Shown: positions 49,679 through 59,261, counted from the first letter of the stretch. The stretch: 64,000 bases of DNA from Scatomonas sp963930955 (GCA_963930955.1 OZ006967.1:186001-250000), one strand, 5' to 3'. Notes: generated from the sequence alone by a model not told the origin. A program made the numbers and translations.

Positions 49679-49894
49679 TCATTTTGAAATGTTATCCCTT
49701 ATGTAGGCGCATACAGCTTCGCAGACTACAGTCCATTTTATATCGCCAACATAGAAATTATCATTCTTATATAGATTCCACAGATTTAATAACCCTTCAT
49801 CTGTTGATATTTCGTTCACGATTTTTTCTATTTGTTCCGAACCAAATATAGTTTTTCGCTTCATGCAGGTTGCGGTAAATGCTTCTGCCAACAC
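49679..49894 (-). CDS. Small hypothetical protein of the integrative element
   Basis: A 71-residue frame ending NFYVGDIKWTVVCEAVCAYI. The start is uncertain: GTG at 49894 directly touches AAGGAG, TTG is the next codon, and the first ATG is at codon 11. Family not recognised. Confidence 0.45.
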   Translation of the reverse strand: MLAEAFTATCMKRKTIFGSEQIEKIVNEISTDEGLLNLWNLYKNDNFYVGDIKWTVVCEAVCAYIRDNISK

Positions 49895-49923
49895 CTCCTT
49901 ATCGATACTAACTTTAGCATCGC

Positions 49924-50118
49924 TTAATCCTCCTCGTCCTTTAATCCACCAAACAGTTCATCAAACTTTACTTCAAGTTCACGTTGCAGATTATTTTGCT
50001 CCTGTTCAGTCATCTTATGCGTACCGTTGCTTCGCACCTTTCTACTATCCTCTTTTTTCTGTGCCGACTCCTTTGGCAGCCTGATTTTCTTCAAAAACTC
50101 TCTATGTCTGTCCTGCAT
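49924..50118 (-). CDS. Small charged hypothetical protein
   Basis: A 64-residue, highly charged protein (MQDRHREFLKKIRLPKESAQ, then a Glu/Gln-rich helix EQEQNNLQRELEVKFDELF). GAGG stands five bases before the ATG. Probably a cargo or control gene of the integrative element; function unknown. Confidence 0.5.
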   Translation of the reverse strand: MQDRHREFLKKIRLPKESAQKKEDSRKVRSNGTHKMTEQEQNNLQRELEVKFDELFGGLKDEED

Positions 50119-50199
50119 AATATCCTCACTCTCCTACAATGTTTCCATTACCGTCGATTTCAAATTCCTCACCATCCATCTCAACAAGCGCTTTCTCGT

Positions 50200-50487
50200 C
50201 TAGAAAGCATTCGGATTGACATCAAGAATCTCATCACGGATTACCTCGCCCTTCTTCTTTCCCATCTCACTGATATGAACAGCTTGAGTCGCAATGTTGC
50301 TCGGACTGACTGTATCTGCCTCGATCAGAATATAGTTTCTGAATCCGCATCTGGCAAAATTTATAATGGCACTTCTTGCTCCGTCAGCCCCAACAATGAT
50401 CAGGACCTTATCAAGTACATGCTCAGGATATAATCCTTTCAAATTAGCATGATATATTATTTGAGCAAGTAAAAATCGCCTTTGCAA
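50200..50487 (-). pseudogene. ThiF/E1-like fragment
   Basis: About 95 codons that resemble the nucleotide-binding half of ThiF/TcdA-type activating enzymes: KVLIIVGADGARSAIINFARCGFRNYILIEADTVSPSNI, then EMGKKKGEVIRDEILDVNPNAF and stop. Intact relatives continue with the catalytic domain for another 100 or more residues. A different frame downstream (ALVEMDGEEFEIDGNGNIVGE, to 50138) may be a tail of the same or another gene, so deletion or frameshift is likely. Confidence 0.6.
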
Positions 50488-50587
50488 CGGTTCATTGCGG
50501 CGGTTCCCGTTTGTGTTGGTAGAAATAGAGAGCCTTGTTTGTTATGATTTTCTCAAATCAAACAGCAAGGCAGGAGGAAACAATAAT

Positions 50588-51379
50588 ATGGCCATCGGAG
50601 AGAAAATACAAAAATTAAGAAAGCAACGAGGGCTTTCACAAGAGGCACTCGCTGAAAAGGTAACGGTTACACGACAGACGATCTCAAAATGGGAATTGGG
50701 ACAATCGACCCCTGATTTGGATTTTATAGCCCAGCTTAGCGACATTTTCAATGTGTCCTCTGATTATCTTATTAAAGATGAAATGACCGAACCAGACGAG
50801 TTACCTTATAAGAAGCGTAGTTATCGTTTATCTGAAAGAGGCAAGCGTATTGTTTTGGTAATCGTTTCTGCGTCAGCATTGATTGCTGGCTGCGTATGCC
50901 TGATCTGTGACTACTTTACTTCGGACAGGTTGTCATGGTCATTGATTGCCGCTGTTTCAATCATAGCTGCATGGCTTATGTTACTTCCATGTCTGATTTC
51001 CAGAACAAAGATCGTTTTGAAAACCTTAGTTGTAGTCAGTGCCATCCCTATTCCACTACTGGCAATCTTGTCCCTGCTATTGAATAAGTCAGTTATATTT
51101 ACATTGGGCATTTGCATAACGCTGATTGCGATTGCCGCTATCTGGATAATATACGGGATTTTCCGCAAGTGCAGGAAAAATTTGTGGCGGGCATTTGGTT
51201 TTGCCCTGCTGGTTTTGATACCAGTACCGATTGCGATTACCCATATTTCAGCTTACTTTTTGCCACAAGTCCAATTTGATTTTACATCTGACATATTCAA
51301 CAGCGGGATCACTCTTGCGCTTTCTCTTGTATGCTTTGGGGTAGATTATTTGCATTATCATAGTCTCTGTCCGAGATAA
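50588..51379 (+). CDS. XRE-family regulator with membrane domain
   Basis: A 263-residue protein. Residues 1-70 are a Cro/CI helix-turn-helix (IQKLRKQRGLSQEALAEKVT and then VTRQTISKWELGQSTPDLDF). Residues about 100-255 hold six hydrophobic helices. Such anchored regulators may sense membrane events. GGAGG precedes the ATG at 50588. It heads an AT-rich segment with two alpha/beta hydrolase genes on the same strand. Confidence 0.88.
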   Translation: MAIGEKIQKLRKQRGLSQEALAEKVTVTRQTISKWELGQSTPDLDFIAQLSDIFNVSSDYLIKDEMTEPDELPYKKRSYRLSERGKRIVLVIVSASALIAGCVCLICDYFTSDRLSWSLIAAVSIIAAWLMLLPCLISRTKIVLKTLVVVSAIPIPLLAILSLLLNKSVIFTLGICITLIAIAAIWIIYGIFRKCRKNLWRAFGFALLVLIPVPIAITHISAYFLPQVQFDFTSDIFNSGITLALSLVCFGVDYLHYHSLCPR

Positions 51380-51589
51380 GTATTGGTGAATGAAAATATA
51401 CACATACATAGGATAATTATCCCCTTTGACCTGAAAGGTATTTTAGACTAACAAATGTCGTAAATTTTCGTTCATGGAGTGAGACAAGCAGGGGCAAATA
51501 TGCTATAATGCAGGTGTAATTGGAACATTTTGCTGTTTTTCCGTCTATATACAAAGACAAACTTGAATTTGGCGAGGTGAGTATACAAC

Positions 51590-52519
51590 ATGAAGATTCA
51601 TAATGCACAGTATAAAATTGATGATAGCAGTATTTTGAACTACTATGAGGTTGGAACCGAAAAAAACAAATTATTACTGCTTCATGCCCAGGGAACAAAC
51701 TCTTGTAGCTTCTATAGTGTTGTTACAAAACTCACAAAGCACTATCATGTGTACCTGGTAGATTATTACGGACACGGAAAGAGTTCCCACAATCCAGAAA
51801 AATACAATCTGGTCAGTATCGGCAACGACATTATGGACTTTATTGAAAATGTGATTTTTGATTCTGTTGCCGTGTTGGGTCATTCATCGGGTGGGCTGAT
51901 TGCAGCATACATTGCAGCACACTCTCCCAGATGCTCCAAACTAATATTGGAAGACCCTCCGTTCTTCTCAAGCTGGGGCGAAAGAAGATATAATACATAC
52001 AATTACAAAGATTTATCCTCTGTCTGCCATAATTTCCTTTTACAGGATGTGGAAAAGGATTTCGTCTATTACTATTTCAAGAATCAGTATTGCTGGAATT
52101 TCTTTCCCGATGAATCCAGAGAAACTGTCAGAGAAAAACTGAGTGGTTTTGCATTGAAATACCGAACCAAACATCCCGACAAAAATCTGAAAGTTCTGTT
52201 TTGGCCTAAAAAGTTTTTAGAAGGCTTTAATGGCCTGCAATATTATGACCCTCATTTTGGAGAAGCCTTTTATAACGATTCGTTCAATGACACTGTTGAT
52301 TACAATGACCTTCTTTCTAAAATCAAATGCAAAACTCTGTTTATGAAAGCAAAGACAACGATTGGTGAAAATGGTTTGTTGCAAGGCGCATTGTCTGATG
52401 AAGATTTGCAGAGAGTCAATGCCTTGATTGAAAATATGAAAATCCAGCAATTTGATTGTGGGCACGGTATTCATACAGAAAAGGCAAACCAGTTTGTGGA
52501 AGCAATAATTTCAATTTGA
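51590..52519 (+). CDS. Alpha/beta hydrolase
   Basis: A 309-residue hydrolase: LLLLHAQGTNSCSFY (oxyanion region), VYLVDYYGHGKSSHN, nucleophile elbow VLGHSSGGLIA (Ser about 98), acid region and late His in FDCGHGIHTEKANQF. The substrate cannot be told. A GGCGAGGTG site lies before the ATG and a strong terminator follows the gene. Confidence 0.9.
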   Translation: MKIHNAQYKIDDSSILNYYEVGTEKNKLLLLHAQGTNSCSFYSVVTKLTKHYHVYLVDYYGHGKSSHNPEKYNLVSIGNDIMDFIENVIFDSVAVLGHSSGGLIAAYIAAHSPRCSKLILEDPPFFSSWGERRYNTYNYKDLSSVCHNFLLQDVEKDFVYYYFKNQYCWNFFPDESRETVREKLSGFALKYRTKHPDKNLKVLFWPKKFLEGFNGLQYYDPHFGEAFYNDSFNDTVDYNDLLSKIKCKTLFMKAKTTIGENGLLQGALSDEDLQRVNALIENMKIQQFDCGHGIHTEKANQFVEAIISI

Positions 52520-52559
52520 CCAATTGGGATTTGTTGAACTGAATAGCATATATCCCATA

Positions 52560-52590
52560 GGAGCAAGGTTGAAATATACCTTGCTCCTTT
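52560..52590 (+). terminator. Intrinsic terminator after the hydrolase
   Basis: GGAGCAAGGT and ACCTTGCTCC form a perfect 10-bp stem with an 8-base loop followed by TTTT. Confidence 0.9.
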
Positions 52591-52693
52591 TCGTTGGGCA
52601 TTCATAAAAAATGAATAAAAAGGTCAGTTATACACACCAATACTTATCTAATACAGAGACTTATCATAAGAAAGGGGATGCCACAGACAAAAA

Positions 52694-53064
52694 ATGAAAA
52701 CAGTTCTTCTACACAGGTTGGGACAAACAGCGCAAGATTGGAAAGAGGTAGTTCGTCAACTTTCAACTTCCAATGTTGATTGCCCTGAGCTTTTTTCTGC
52801 AACGGGGAACGAAATATCTTACTCTCGGATTTTGGCTGATCTGGAACGGCAGTATTCTAATGCAACAGAGCCGCTTCATATCTGTGGCTTATCATTAGGG
52901 GCGCTGCTTGCCCTCGATTTCACTATTCGTCATGGGGATGAAGTAGCATCGCTGGTCTTAATCGGCGCACAATACAAAGTACCAACATTCCTGATAGATT
53001 TTCAAAATTTCTTGTTCCGCTGTATGCCCAGCAAGAGTTTTGATAGCATGGGATTATCAAAAAG
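52694..53064 (+). pseudogene. Second alpha/beta hydrolase, 5' part (split by IS3 copy 3)
   Basis: MKTVLLHRLGQTAQDWKEVV to FDSMGLSKS, with nucleophile elbow ICGLSLGALLALDF. At 53064 IS3 copy 3 enters. After the element the frame resumes at 54429 with DTIKLSHSMRSLDFTSHL and CPVTIVCGEKDSAN, the expected late strand and acid region, before changing into recombinase sequence. The protein is therefore broken twice. Confidence 0.88.
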
Positions 53065-53112
53065 TGATATTGTCAAGATTAGTTGACACATTTTTCTCAA
53101 GGATATCACTGA

Positions 53113-54021
53113 CTATGCAGCCACCTCCAAAGCCTCATAATACTGCCTGCGTTTTACCATGGGAGGAAGGCCTCCATTGGCAGAGCAGATCCTCCGATTG
53201 TTCCAGTAGCTGAGGAAGTATCTCCAGATAAGTACCTTTAGTTCTTCTACTTCCATCTGTTTTGTGTCATAACGGTCATAAAGGAGCTCCGTCTTCATTC
53301 TGGCCCACATGCTCTCGCAGCGTGCATTATCATGGCAGCGCCCTCCGGCACTGTTCATGCTTTGATGGATATGATGCTCCCGGATGGTCTGACGGTAGAA
53401 CTCGCTGGTATACTGTGTCCCGCGGTCACTGTGGATGACAGCGCCTTCCAACGCAGGATAAGCAGTCAGGGCATTTTCCAATGTATGGATACATAGATCG
53501 GCTTTCATATTTGTTTCCATTGCCAGACCAAGGACACTAAGATCAAAGCAGTCAAAAATCGCAGATACATACAGTTTCCCATTGGATGCCGGGATCTCCG
53601 TGATATCTGTGATGCATTTTTCTAATGGGATATCAGAACGGAAATCCCGCTTCAGCAGATCGTCCGATTTCATGGCTTCGCGATCAGCCTTTGTGATCCC
53701 ATTTGGCTTTCTCTTGGGCCGATGGCTCAAGCCAATCTGATCCATAACCCGGTATACGGTTCTTTCACTGGGGATACGCACTCCTTTCGGCTGTTTCAGC
53801 AGCAATGCCTGATACATCCGGATTCGACCATAAGTATCGTTACATTCATCCTCACTGACGATTTCTTTCATGGCATCTGCCAGATCCTGGTACTTCCAGG
53901 GTCGGTTTTTATTTGCAAGATATTTATAGAAGCCTTGACGACTGATCCCAAGCATTCTGCAGTAGAACGAGATTTTCCCGGTAGTCCTGCCGTCCTCTGT
54001 CTTCAGGGCCAGAAAGATCAT
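53113..54021 (-). CDS. IS3-family transposase OrfB (copy 3)
   Basis: 302 residues, identical in translation to the OrfB at 43313-44221, with the same TDITEI, HSDRGTQY and CESMWARMK catalytic motifs. It overlaps orfA as ATGA. Confidence 0.95.
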   Translation of the reverse strand: MIFLALKTEDGRTTGKISFYCRMLGISRQGFYKYLANKNRPWKYQDLADAMKEIVSEDECNDTYGRIRMYQALLLKQPKGVRIPSERTVYRVMDQIGLSHRPKRKPNGITKADREAMKSDDLLKRDFRSDIPLEKCITDITEIPASNGKLYVSAIFDCFDLSVLGLAMETNMKADLCIHTLENALTAYPALEGAVIHSDRGTQYTSEFYRQTIREHHIHQSMNSAGGRCHDNARCESMWARMKTELLYDRYDTKQMEVEELKVLIWRYFLSYWNNRRICSANGGLPPMVKRRQYYEALEVAA

Positions 54022-54350
54022 TCTCTGGTTTTTGCTGACTTCCGACGGCTGGCGGCGAAAAAAGCACTGGCTTCCTCCAGGAATTCGTTCTCTTCCTTCA
54101 GGCGACGGATTTCCTTATCCTGTTCCTTCACCCGTTTGCGCAGCATGGTAATCTCTTCTGACAGGCTCATTGCGCTGGTGGGAGTATGGGAGCCTTCTCC
54201 GATATCCAACTTACCGGCTCTAACAGCTTTCAGCCAGGTATGAATGGTTCCTTCTGGGATTCCTAATTCTTTAGCAGCCTTAGCGCCACCGATTTCTTTG
54301 GCAAGCTTTACTGCCTGTACTTTGTATTCATGGTCATATTTACGTGCCAC
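54018..54350 (-). CDS. IS3-family transposase OrfA (copy 3)
   Basis: 110 residues, identical to the OrfA at 42984-43316; GTG start at 54350 after GGAGG. Confidence 0.93.
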   Translation of the reverse strand: MARKYDHEYKVQAVKLAKEIGGAKAAKELGIPEGTIHTWLKAVRAGKLDIGEGSHTPTSAMSLSEEITMLRKRVKEQDKEIRRLKEENEFLEEASAFFAASRRKSAKTRE

Positions 54351-54428
54351 TTTGAATACCTCCTTATTCTCTTGGTTTTATTATGAAATCCTTGAGAATA
54401 AGCTGTCAACTTTTTTTATACCACACCA

Positions 54429-55623
54429 AAGCGATACGATTAAGCTGTCACACTCGATGCGGTCATTAGATTTCACTTCACATTTAAGTGGGGTTACTTG
54501 TCCTGTCACTATTGTATGCGGCGAAAAAGATAGCGCCAACATAAAAGCATCCATCAAGGTCTATGACAAGGCGTTGCAACGGGCCTTTATCTCTAAACTG
54601 CTGAGAAACCCCGTTTACGTCCAGGCTGATATGGACATCTACGAATACTTCAAAGCCCAGGGCGTAAAAATCGAAAGTCCCCCGGAAATGTTCACAGGGG
54701 ACAATAGCTGTTATCTCTATCAAGGGCGCGAGGGTGAGGAGCCGATCCTTGTGATTGCGCCCCACCAGGGGCGCATCTCCTCCCAGCTCTGGCTGACCGT
54801 TCAGCGCAAGCTCTCACAAAACACCACATTCCAGAATGGCCGGAAATGCCATAACACATGGCTGGCCGGGAAAATCAAGTGTGGGCGCTGTGGTTATGCG
54901 CTAACTGCCCTGAGAGCTCAAAACGGCGTTGTTTACCTACGATGCAAACAGCGGGCGGACAATGGGAGCTGCGAGGGAGCCGGTACGCTGACCGCGCAAA
55001 GCATGGAGGCGTTTGTTTATGGCGAGATGGTTAAGAAGATGCGGAAATTCCACACGCTGAAAGGCGGAGAGGAACAAAGCTACAATCCGAAACTGACCGC
55101 CGCCCGTGTCGCCCTGGCAAAGACGGAAAGCGAGATTGAGAAACTTCTGGACACTTTGTCCGGCGCTAATCCGCTTCTCCTGCAATACGCAAACACACGC
55201 ATTGAGGAACTGGATGCGGAACGGCAGAAACAGCTCCGGCTGGTCGCAGACCTCACCGCTAATTCTGTTTCCGCTTCACAGATTGATAGCATTACGGGCT
55301 ATCTTGATGACTGGGAGTCCGTGAGCTTTGACGATAAGCGCAAAGTGGTTGATATACTCATATCACAGATTGACGCTACCAGTGAGAGTGTTGCCCAATA
55401 TGAACTCATTGGCAGAAAACCCAAAGCGGCTATCGTCCAAAAACTGGCCGATGCTCTGGATATATCTCCCGTATCACTCTTAACTCCGATACCATGCACC
55501 GAAATGGAAATAATGCAGCTGATCTTCTGTTCCGAAGAGTTCAATTGCATCCATTACAACACTGATTGGATAAACGAATTCTGGAAACAACCAGATCGAT
55601 GCTTCAAAGGCGAAAACAGCTAA
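54429..55623 (+). pseudogene. Three-part chimera: hydrolase end, large serine recombinase C-terminus, HTH fragment
   Basis: One open frame crossing three unrelated pieces. To about 54575 it is the tail of the split hydrolase. From ISKLLRNPVYVQADMDIYEYF to about 55400 it is the C-terminal half of a large serine recombinase (TnpX-like): zinc ribbon KIKCGRCGYALTAL...LRCKQ, then a long coiled coil (ALAKTESEIEKLLDTLSG) and DDKRKVVDILISQI. The end (KPKAAIVQKLADALDISPVSLL onward) looks like the back of an XRE helix-turn-helix. The recombinase lacks its catalytic serine domain, so it is inactive. Confidence 0.8.
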
Positions 55624-55707
55624 GAAGAATATTGGGACTGGAAGCTACGGTTCAGCGTTTAAGGAAGCACCGATTGTTATTTCATAAGAGATTTCCATAA
55701 AATACAG

Positions 55708-55756
55708 AGAGCAGATATGTTCACGGACAAAATATCGTCTACTTCATATCTGCTCT
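55708..55756 (+). terminator. Hairpin, probable terminator
   Basis: AGAGCAGATATG and CATATCTGCTCT form a perfect 12-bp stem around a 25-base loop, followed by TCTTTT. Confidence 0.6.
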
Positions 55757-56164
55757 TCTTTTATCCCCTCATGCAAGTATATTCCCAGGTCTCGTTGTCG
55801 ATCAACAGGAACTCTTATGGCTCTGTTTTTTATTTCATTACTTGTTTTTTCTATTGCCTAGGTTGTGATAAGTGAGAGGGTTTGAATTTTCAAAGAGCAA
55901 GATCCACCCCGTAATACAAAAGCAGATTTTCTGACTTTTGCCTGCTCCGTGGTCGGGCTCTTGATGGGGATTCCGTTTCCCCATACCCTCGGCAATTCCC
56001 ATACATTTCTTTATCCAACACTGATCAAAAATGTATCGGAATTATATTGGCTTCCAACAAAATGTTGGGCGCATCACTGAAATTTATCCGGAAGGGACAG
56101 CCGGTATTTCAGTGAATGGCGCCGCTGTTGGCGGCTCCATTTATCACGCAGTGGAAGGAGGAGT
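55757..56164. other. Gene-free region before mobC; possible oriT
   Basis: No convincing gene. It contains several short inverted repeats, among them CACTGAAATTTATCCGG / CCGGTATTTCAGTG (56073-56115) and GGCGCCGCTGTTGGCGGC. Transfer origins usually lie just upstream of the mobC-relaxase pair, so oriT may be here; the nick site cannot be named. Confidence 0.4.
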
Positions 56165-56560
56165 ATGAAAAAGATCAAAAAGAATAATGAACAGCTACGC
56201 ACACACATCATCGGCCTCCGGTTGACGGATATAGAACTGTCTATATTAGAGGACCGGGCTGAAAAATGCAGGATGACAAGATCAGACTTCATCCGGAACG
56301 TGATCTTAAACAGGAAACTGACTCCGAAATACCAGATTGTAATTGACAGCGAGGAAGTCAAATCACTTCTCGCACAATATGGGAAAATCGGATCCAACCT
56401 GAACCAGATCGCCAGGCATTTTAACAGTGGCGGGGAACGCTCTCTTGCCATGCAGGAGGAGATAGAACGTGCAATTGCAGAACTTTATGCACTGCGGAAA
56501 GAAGTGCTTCGATTGGCAGGTGATTATTCTGGCAGTTATCAAACACATAAAAAGTCATAA
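56165..56560 (+). CDS. mobC: MobC-family relaxosome protein
   Basis: A 131-residue relaxosome accessory protein that helps open oriT for the relaxase. RHH-like N-terminus (THIIGLRLTDIELSILEDRA) and the MobC core YGKIGSNLNQIARHFNSGG. GGAGGAG precedes the ATG. The relaxase gene begins inside its 3' end. Confidence 0.9.
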   Translation: MKKIKKNNEQLRTHIIGLRLTDIELSILEDRAEKCRMTRSDFIRNVILNRKLTPKYQIVIDSEEVKSLLAQYGKIGSNLNQIARHFNSGGERSLAMQEEIERAIAELYALRKEVLRLAGDYSGSYQTHKKS

Positions 56561-58184
56561 CGCCAATTATTCTGACACATTGGAGTATCTGTTGTTTCAG
56601 CATGATGAGAAAACCGGCGAGATGCTTCAAAATGAACTGAGCCAGAAAATACTCAGGGATGAATTCTATCTGGATGGGCTCAACTGTAATCCTGATACAT
56701 TCGATATTGAATGCAGAATGACAAATGAAGCATTTAAGAAAAACCGCAGACGAAACGAATTAAAAAGTCACCATTACATCATCAGTTTCGATCCAGCGGA
56801 CGTATCGGAATGTGGGCTTACTGGGAAAAGGGCACAGGAGCTTTGTCTGGAATTTGCAAAAAAGAATTTCCCAGGCTATCAGGCGGTGGTGGTCACCCAC
56901 ACAGACGGCGGAAACCATTCCGGCAACATCCATACCCATATCGTGATCAACAGTATCCGCAAAAATGCCGTGGCACGCCAGAACTATATGGATAAGCCAA
57001 ATGAAGAAAAAGCCGGCTATAAGCATCGGTCCACAAACCGATTTCTGGAACATCTGAAAAAGGAAGTCATGGCCTTGTGTGAGCGGGAAGGACTACATCA
57101 GATTGATCTTCTCTCTCCTGCTCCGGAAAAAGTGACAGAGGCAGAGTTCCGCGCAAAGATCAGAGGACAGAAAAAGCTGGAGCAGATCAATCAGGAAATT
57201 GTGCGGAAAGGTCTCAAACCAGTTTCCACAACATTCCAGACACAGAAGGATTTTCTGCGGAAAGCGATTGATGAATGTTCTGGATCAGTCAGAAATTTTA
57301 AAGAGTTTCAATCTCTTCTCCTGGAAAAACACAACATATCCGTGATTTTGCAAAGAGGAAGATATAGATATCTGCATCCGGATCGTAACCGCGGGATCAC
57401 TGAAAAAGCACTGGGGACAGACTATGGCATGGAACACCTGGAAAAGAGATTTCTCCAAAATGAAAAAAGGATCCAGCCAGAACACAGAACAGCTACACAT
57501 CATTCTGTCCAGGGCGATTACCACAAAGATCCAACTGCTATCTTCTACTATCGGACACATCTACGTCTTGTGGTTGATTTGCAGACAAATGTTAAAGCCA
57601 TGCAGAGTGAAGCTTATGCCCGTAAAGTTAAGATTACCAATCTGCAGCAAATGGCGAATACCCTAATCTATATTCAGGAACATGGTTATGACACCAGAGA
57701 AAACCTGTCCAGGATTATATCGGATGCAAGTGCAAAACTGAATGAGGCACAAGAAAGTTTAGATGAACTCTCTGCAGAATTGAAGACCTTAAATTCGCAG
57801 ATCCACTACACAGGACAGTACTTTTCATCTAAAGGAACATATACAGAATTCATACGATCCAGAAGCAAAAAGAAATTCCGCAGTGAGCATGCTTCCGAAC
57901 TGCAGGCATATGAACAGGCCAGGGACTGGCTGAAAAGCTTCTATACTGACGGAAAAATGCTTTCAATGAAATCATTAAAATCCCGCAAACAGGACCTGCA
58001 GGATAAAATCAGTTCTCAGAAACAGGCATTACAAGAACTAAGAAGCCGCTGCACAGAACTGGAGACTGTTTCCTATAACGTAGATGCCATTCTTGACAGA
58101 ACGGCAATGGAGACAGAAAAAGTTCCTGTTCAATCAGCAACACATCACAAATTACAGAAAGAAAGGAAAGAAGAATCATTATGA
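56520..58184 (+). CDS. Relaxase (MobA/VirD2-type mobilization nuclease)
   Basis: A relaxase of about 554 residues that nicks oriT and leads the DNA strand into the recipient. It starts probably at GTG 56520 (VIILAVIKHIKSHNANYSD), overlapping mobC by 41 bases. The metal-binding motif III reads VTHTDGGNHSGN followed by IHTHIVINS; NYSDTLEYLL near the start is the tyrosine region. The C-terminal 250 residues are largely coiled coil (LNEAQESLDELSAELKTLNS). A four-base overlap couples it to the next gene. Confidence 0.92.
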   Translation: MIILAVIKHIKSHNANYSDTLEYLLFQHDEKTGEMLQNELSQKILRDEFYLDGLNCNPDTFDIECRMTNEAFKKNRRRNELKSHHYIISFDPADVSECGLTGKRAQELCLEFAKKNFPGYQAVVVTHTDGGNHSGNIHTHIVINSIRKNAVARQNYMDKPNEEKAGYKHRSTNRFLEHLKKEVMALCEREGLHQIDLLSPAPEKVTEAEFRAKIRGQKKLEQINQEIVRKGLKPVSTTFQTQKDFLRKAIDECSGSVRNFKEFQSLLLEKHNISVILQRGRYRYLHPDRNRGITEKALGTDYGMEHLEKRFLQNEKRIQPEHRTATHHSVQGDYHKDPTAIFYYRTHLRLVVDLQTNVKAMQSEAYARKVKITNLQQMANTLIYIQEHGYDTRENLSRIISDASAKLNEAQESLDELSAELKTLNSQIHYTGQYFSSKGTYTEFIRSRSKKKFRSEHASELQAYEQARDWLKSFYTDGKMLSMKSLKSRKQDLQDKISSQKQALQELRSRCTELETVSYNVDAILDRTAMETEKVPVQSATHHKLQKERKEESL

Positions 58185-58507
58185 CACAATCAGAGTTTAG
58201 ACTGATCTTTGCAGATCAGGTCAATAAATGCGAAGAAACATTACGTATGAAGAAAAAAGAATATACCGGCGACCGCGATGACAGACTCAGCGCTTTCCGG
58301 ATCGCCGCTTCTCTTCAGGACTGCACGCCCCAGCGGGCTCTTGTCGGGATGATGGCTAAGCATATCGTATCTCTATATGATATGTGTTATGCCAAGAATA
58401 CTTTCTTCACAAAAGAATTATGGGATGAGAAGATCACCGACAGCCTGAACTATCTCTTCCTGCTGGCAGCGATCATCAAAGAGGAGGGTACTTATGAACA
58501 GAATTGA
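58181..58507 (+). CDS. MazG-like / phage-type nucleotide-associated small protein
   Basis: A 108-residue all-helical protein: KKKEYTGDRDDRLSAFRIAA, then TPQRALVGMMAKHIVSLYDMC and WDEKITDSLNYLFLLAAIIKE. The pattern matches short phage proteins annotated as MazG-like or nucleotide-modification associated. It overlaps the relaxase by four bases and the ThyX gene by fourteen, so all three are coupled. The pairing with thymidylate synthase suggests a role in nucleotide supply. Confidence 0.65.
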   Translation: MTQSEFRLIFADQVNKCEETLRMKKKEYTGDRDDRLSAFRIAASLQDCTPQRALVGMMAKHIVSLYDMCYAKNTFFTKELWDEKITDSLNYLFLLAAIIKEEGTYEQN

Positions 58508-59261
58508 AACGAAGATTCTGAACTGCTCCGCCGTTAGCGAAGCTGAAAAGACGATGGTATTTGCAGCCAGACTGACACAGCACGGACACCTGATCCACAA
58601 CATGATAGATCTGATCCGACTGTACAATCAGTCCTTTACTAATGATACGATAAAAAACATGGGACAACTCCCGCATCCTGCAATACAGAAATTTGCCGTG
58701 ATCACAGTAGCTGTAGTAGGCGCCAGCCGGAGATTTCTTTCCCAGATCACCCGTCATCAGAATGAGGTAAAATTCATGAGCGCGTCCCTCCAGTACAGCA
58801 ACTATTCCGGGGAAGCAGATTTCGCAATACCCTATGAGATACTCACCGCACCAGCAGCTATCAAAGAATTATATGAAAAAAGCTGCCGGACCGATATGGA
58901 TAATTATGAGCGTCTCTGCAAAACCGGCATCAGCCACGACTCGGCAGGATATCTGACGCCACAGGGATTAAGAAATGTTCTGCTTATCAGCGCGACACCT
59001 TACCAGTGGAAACATATGATCGGACAGCGTTCCTGCAGACGCAACACGGATGAAATGAGGATCGTAATCCTGAATATCTGGAAGGATCTGTACGAATTAA
59101 GTCCGGTACTTTTTCTTCCGGAACTGACAGGTCCATTCTGCCAGCGCGGAAAATGCTTGGAAAGGAAAATGAGCTGCAGAAATCCGCTCGACGTATCATT
59201 GACTCCGGCTGATATAATCTTACAGGATTATCCGCTTCTCGTGGGAGGTGAAAGGTACTGA
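58494..59261 (+). CDS. thyX: FAD-dependent thymidylate synthase (ThyX)
   Basis: A 255-residue ThyX-family enzyme, which makes dTMP from dUMP with FAD and methylene-tetrahydrofolate. The family signature RHRx7S appears as TRHQNEVKFMSASLQYS, with Q in place of the second R. The C-terminal part has QRSCRRNTDEMRIVILNIWKDLYELSP and GPFCQRGKCLERKMSC. GGAGG precedes the ATG. Its position in a mobilization operon, coupled to a MazG-like gene, is unusual; it may be cargo that aids replication or replaces host ThyA. Confidence 0.82.
   Translation: MNRIETKILNCSAVSEAEKTMVFAARLTQHGHLIHNMIDLIRLYNQSFTNDTIKNMGQLPHPAIQKFAVITVAVVGASRRFLSQITRHQNEVKFMSASLQYSNYSGEADFAIPYEILTAPAAIKELYEKSCRTDMDNYERLCKTGISHDSAGYLTPQGLRNVLLISATPYQWKHMIGQRSCRRNTDEMRIVILNIWKDLYELSPVLFLPELTGPFCQRGKCLERKMSCRNPLDVSLTPADIILQDYPLLVGGERY

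Larger units (their letters stand above)
53065..54428 (-). mobile_element. IS3-family element, copy 3 (complete)
   Basis: 1364 bp, same length and ends as copy 2 in the opposite orientation. AAG is duplicated at 53062-53064 and 54429-54431. It disrupts an alpha/beta hydrolase gene. Near-identity of the copies suggests recent transposition. Confidence 0.93.
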
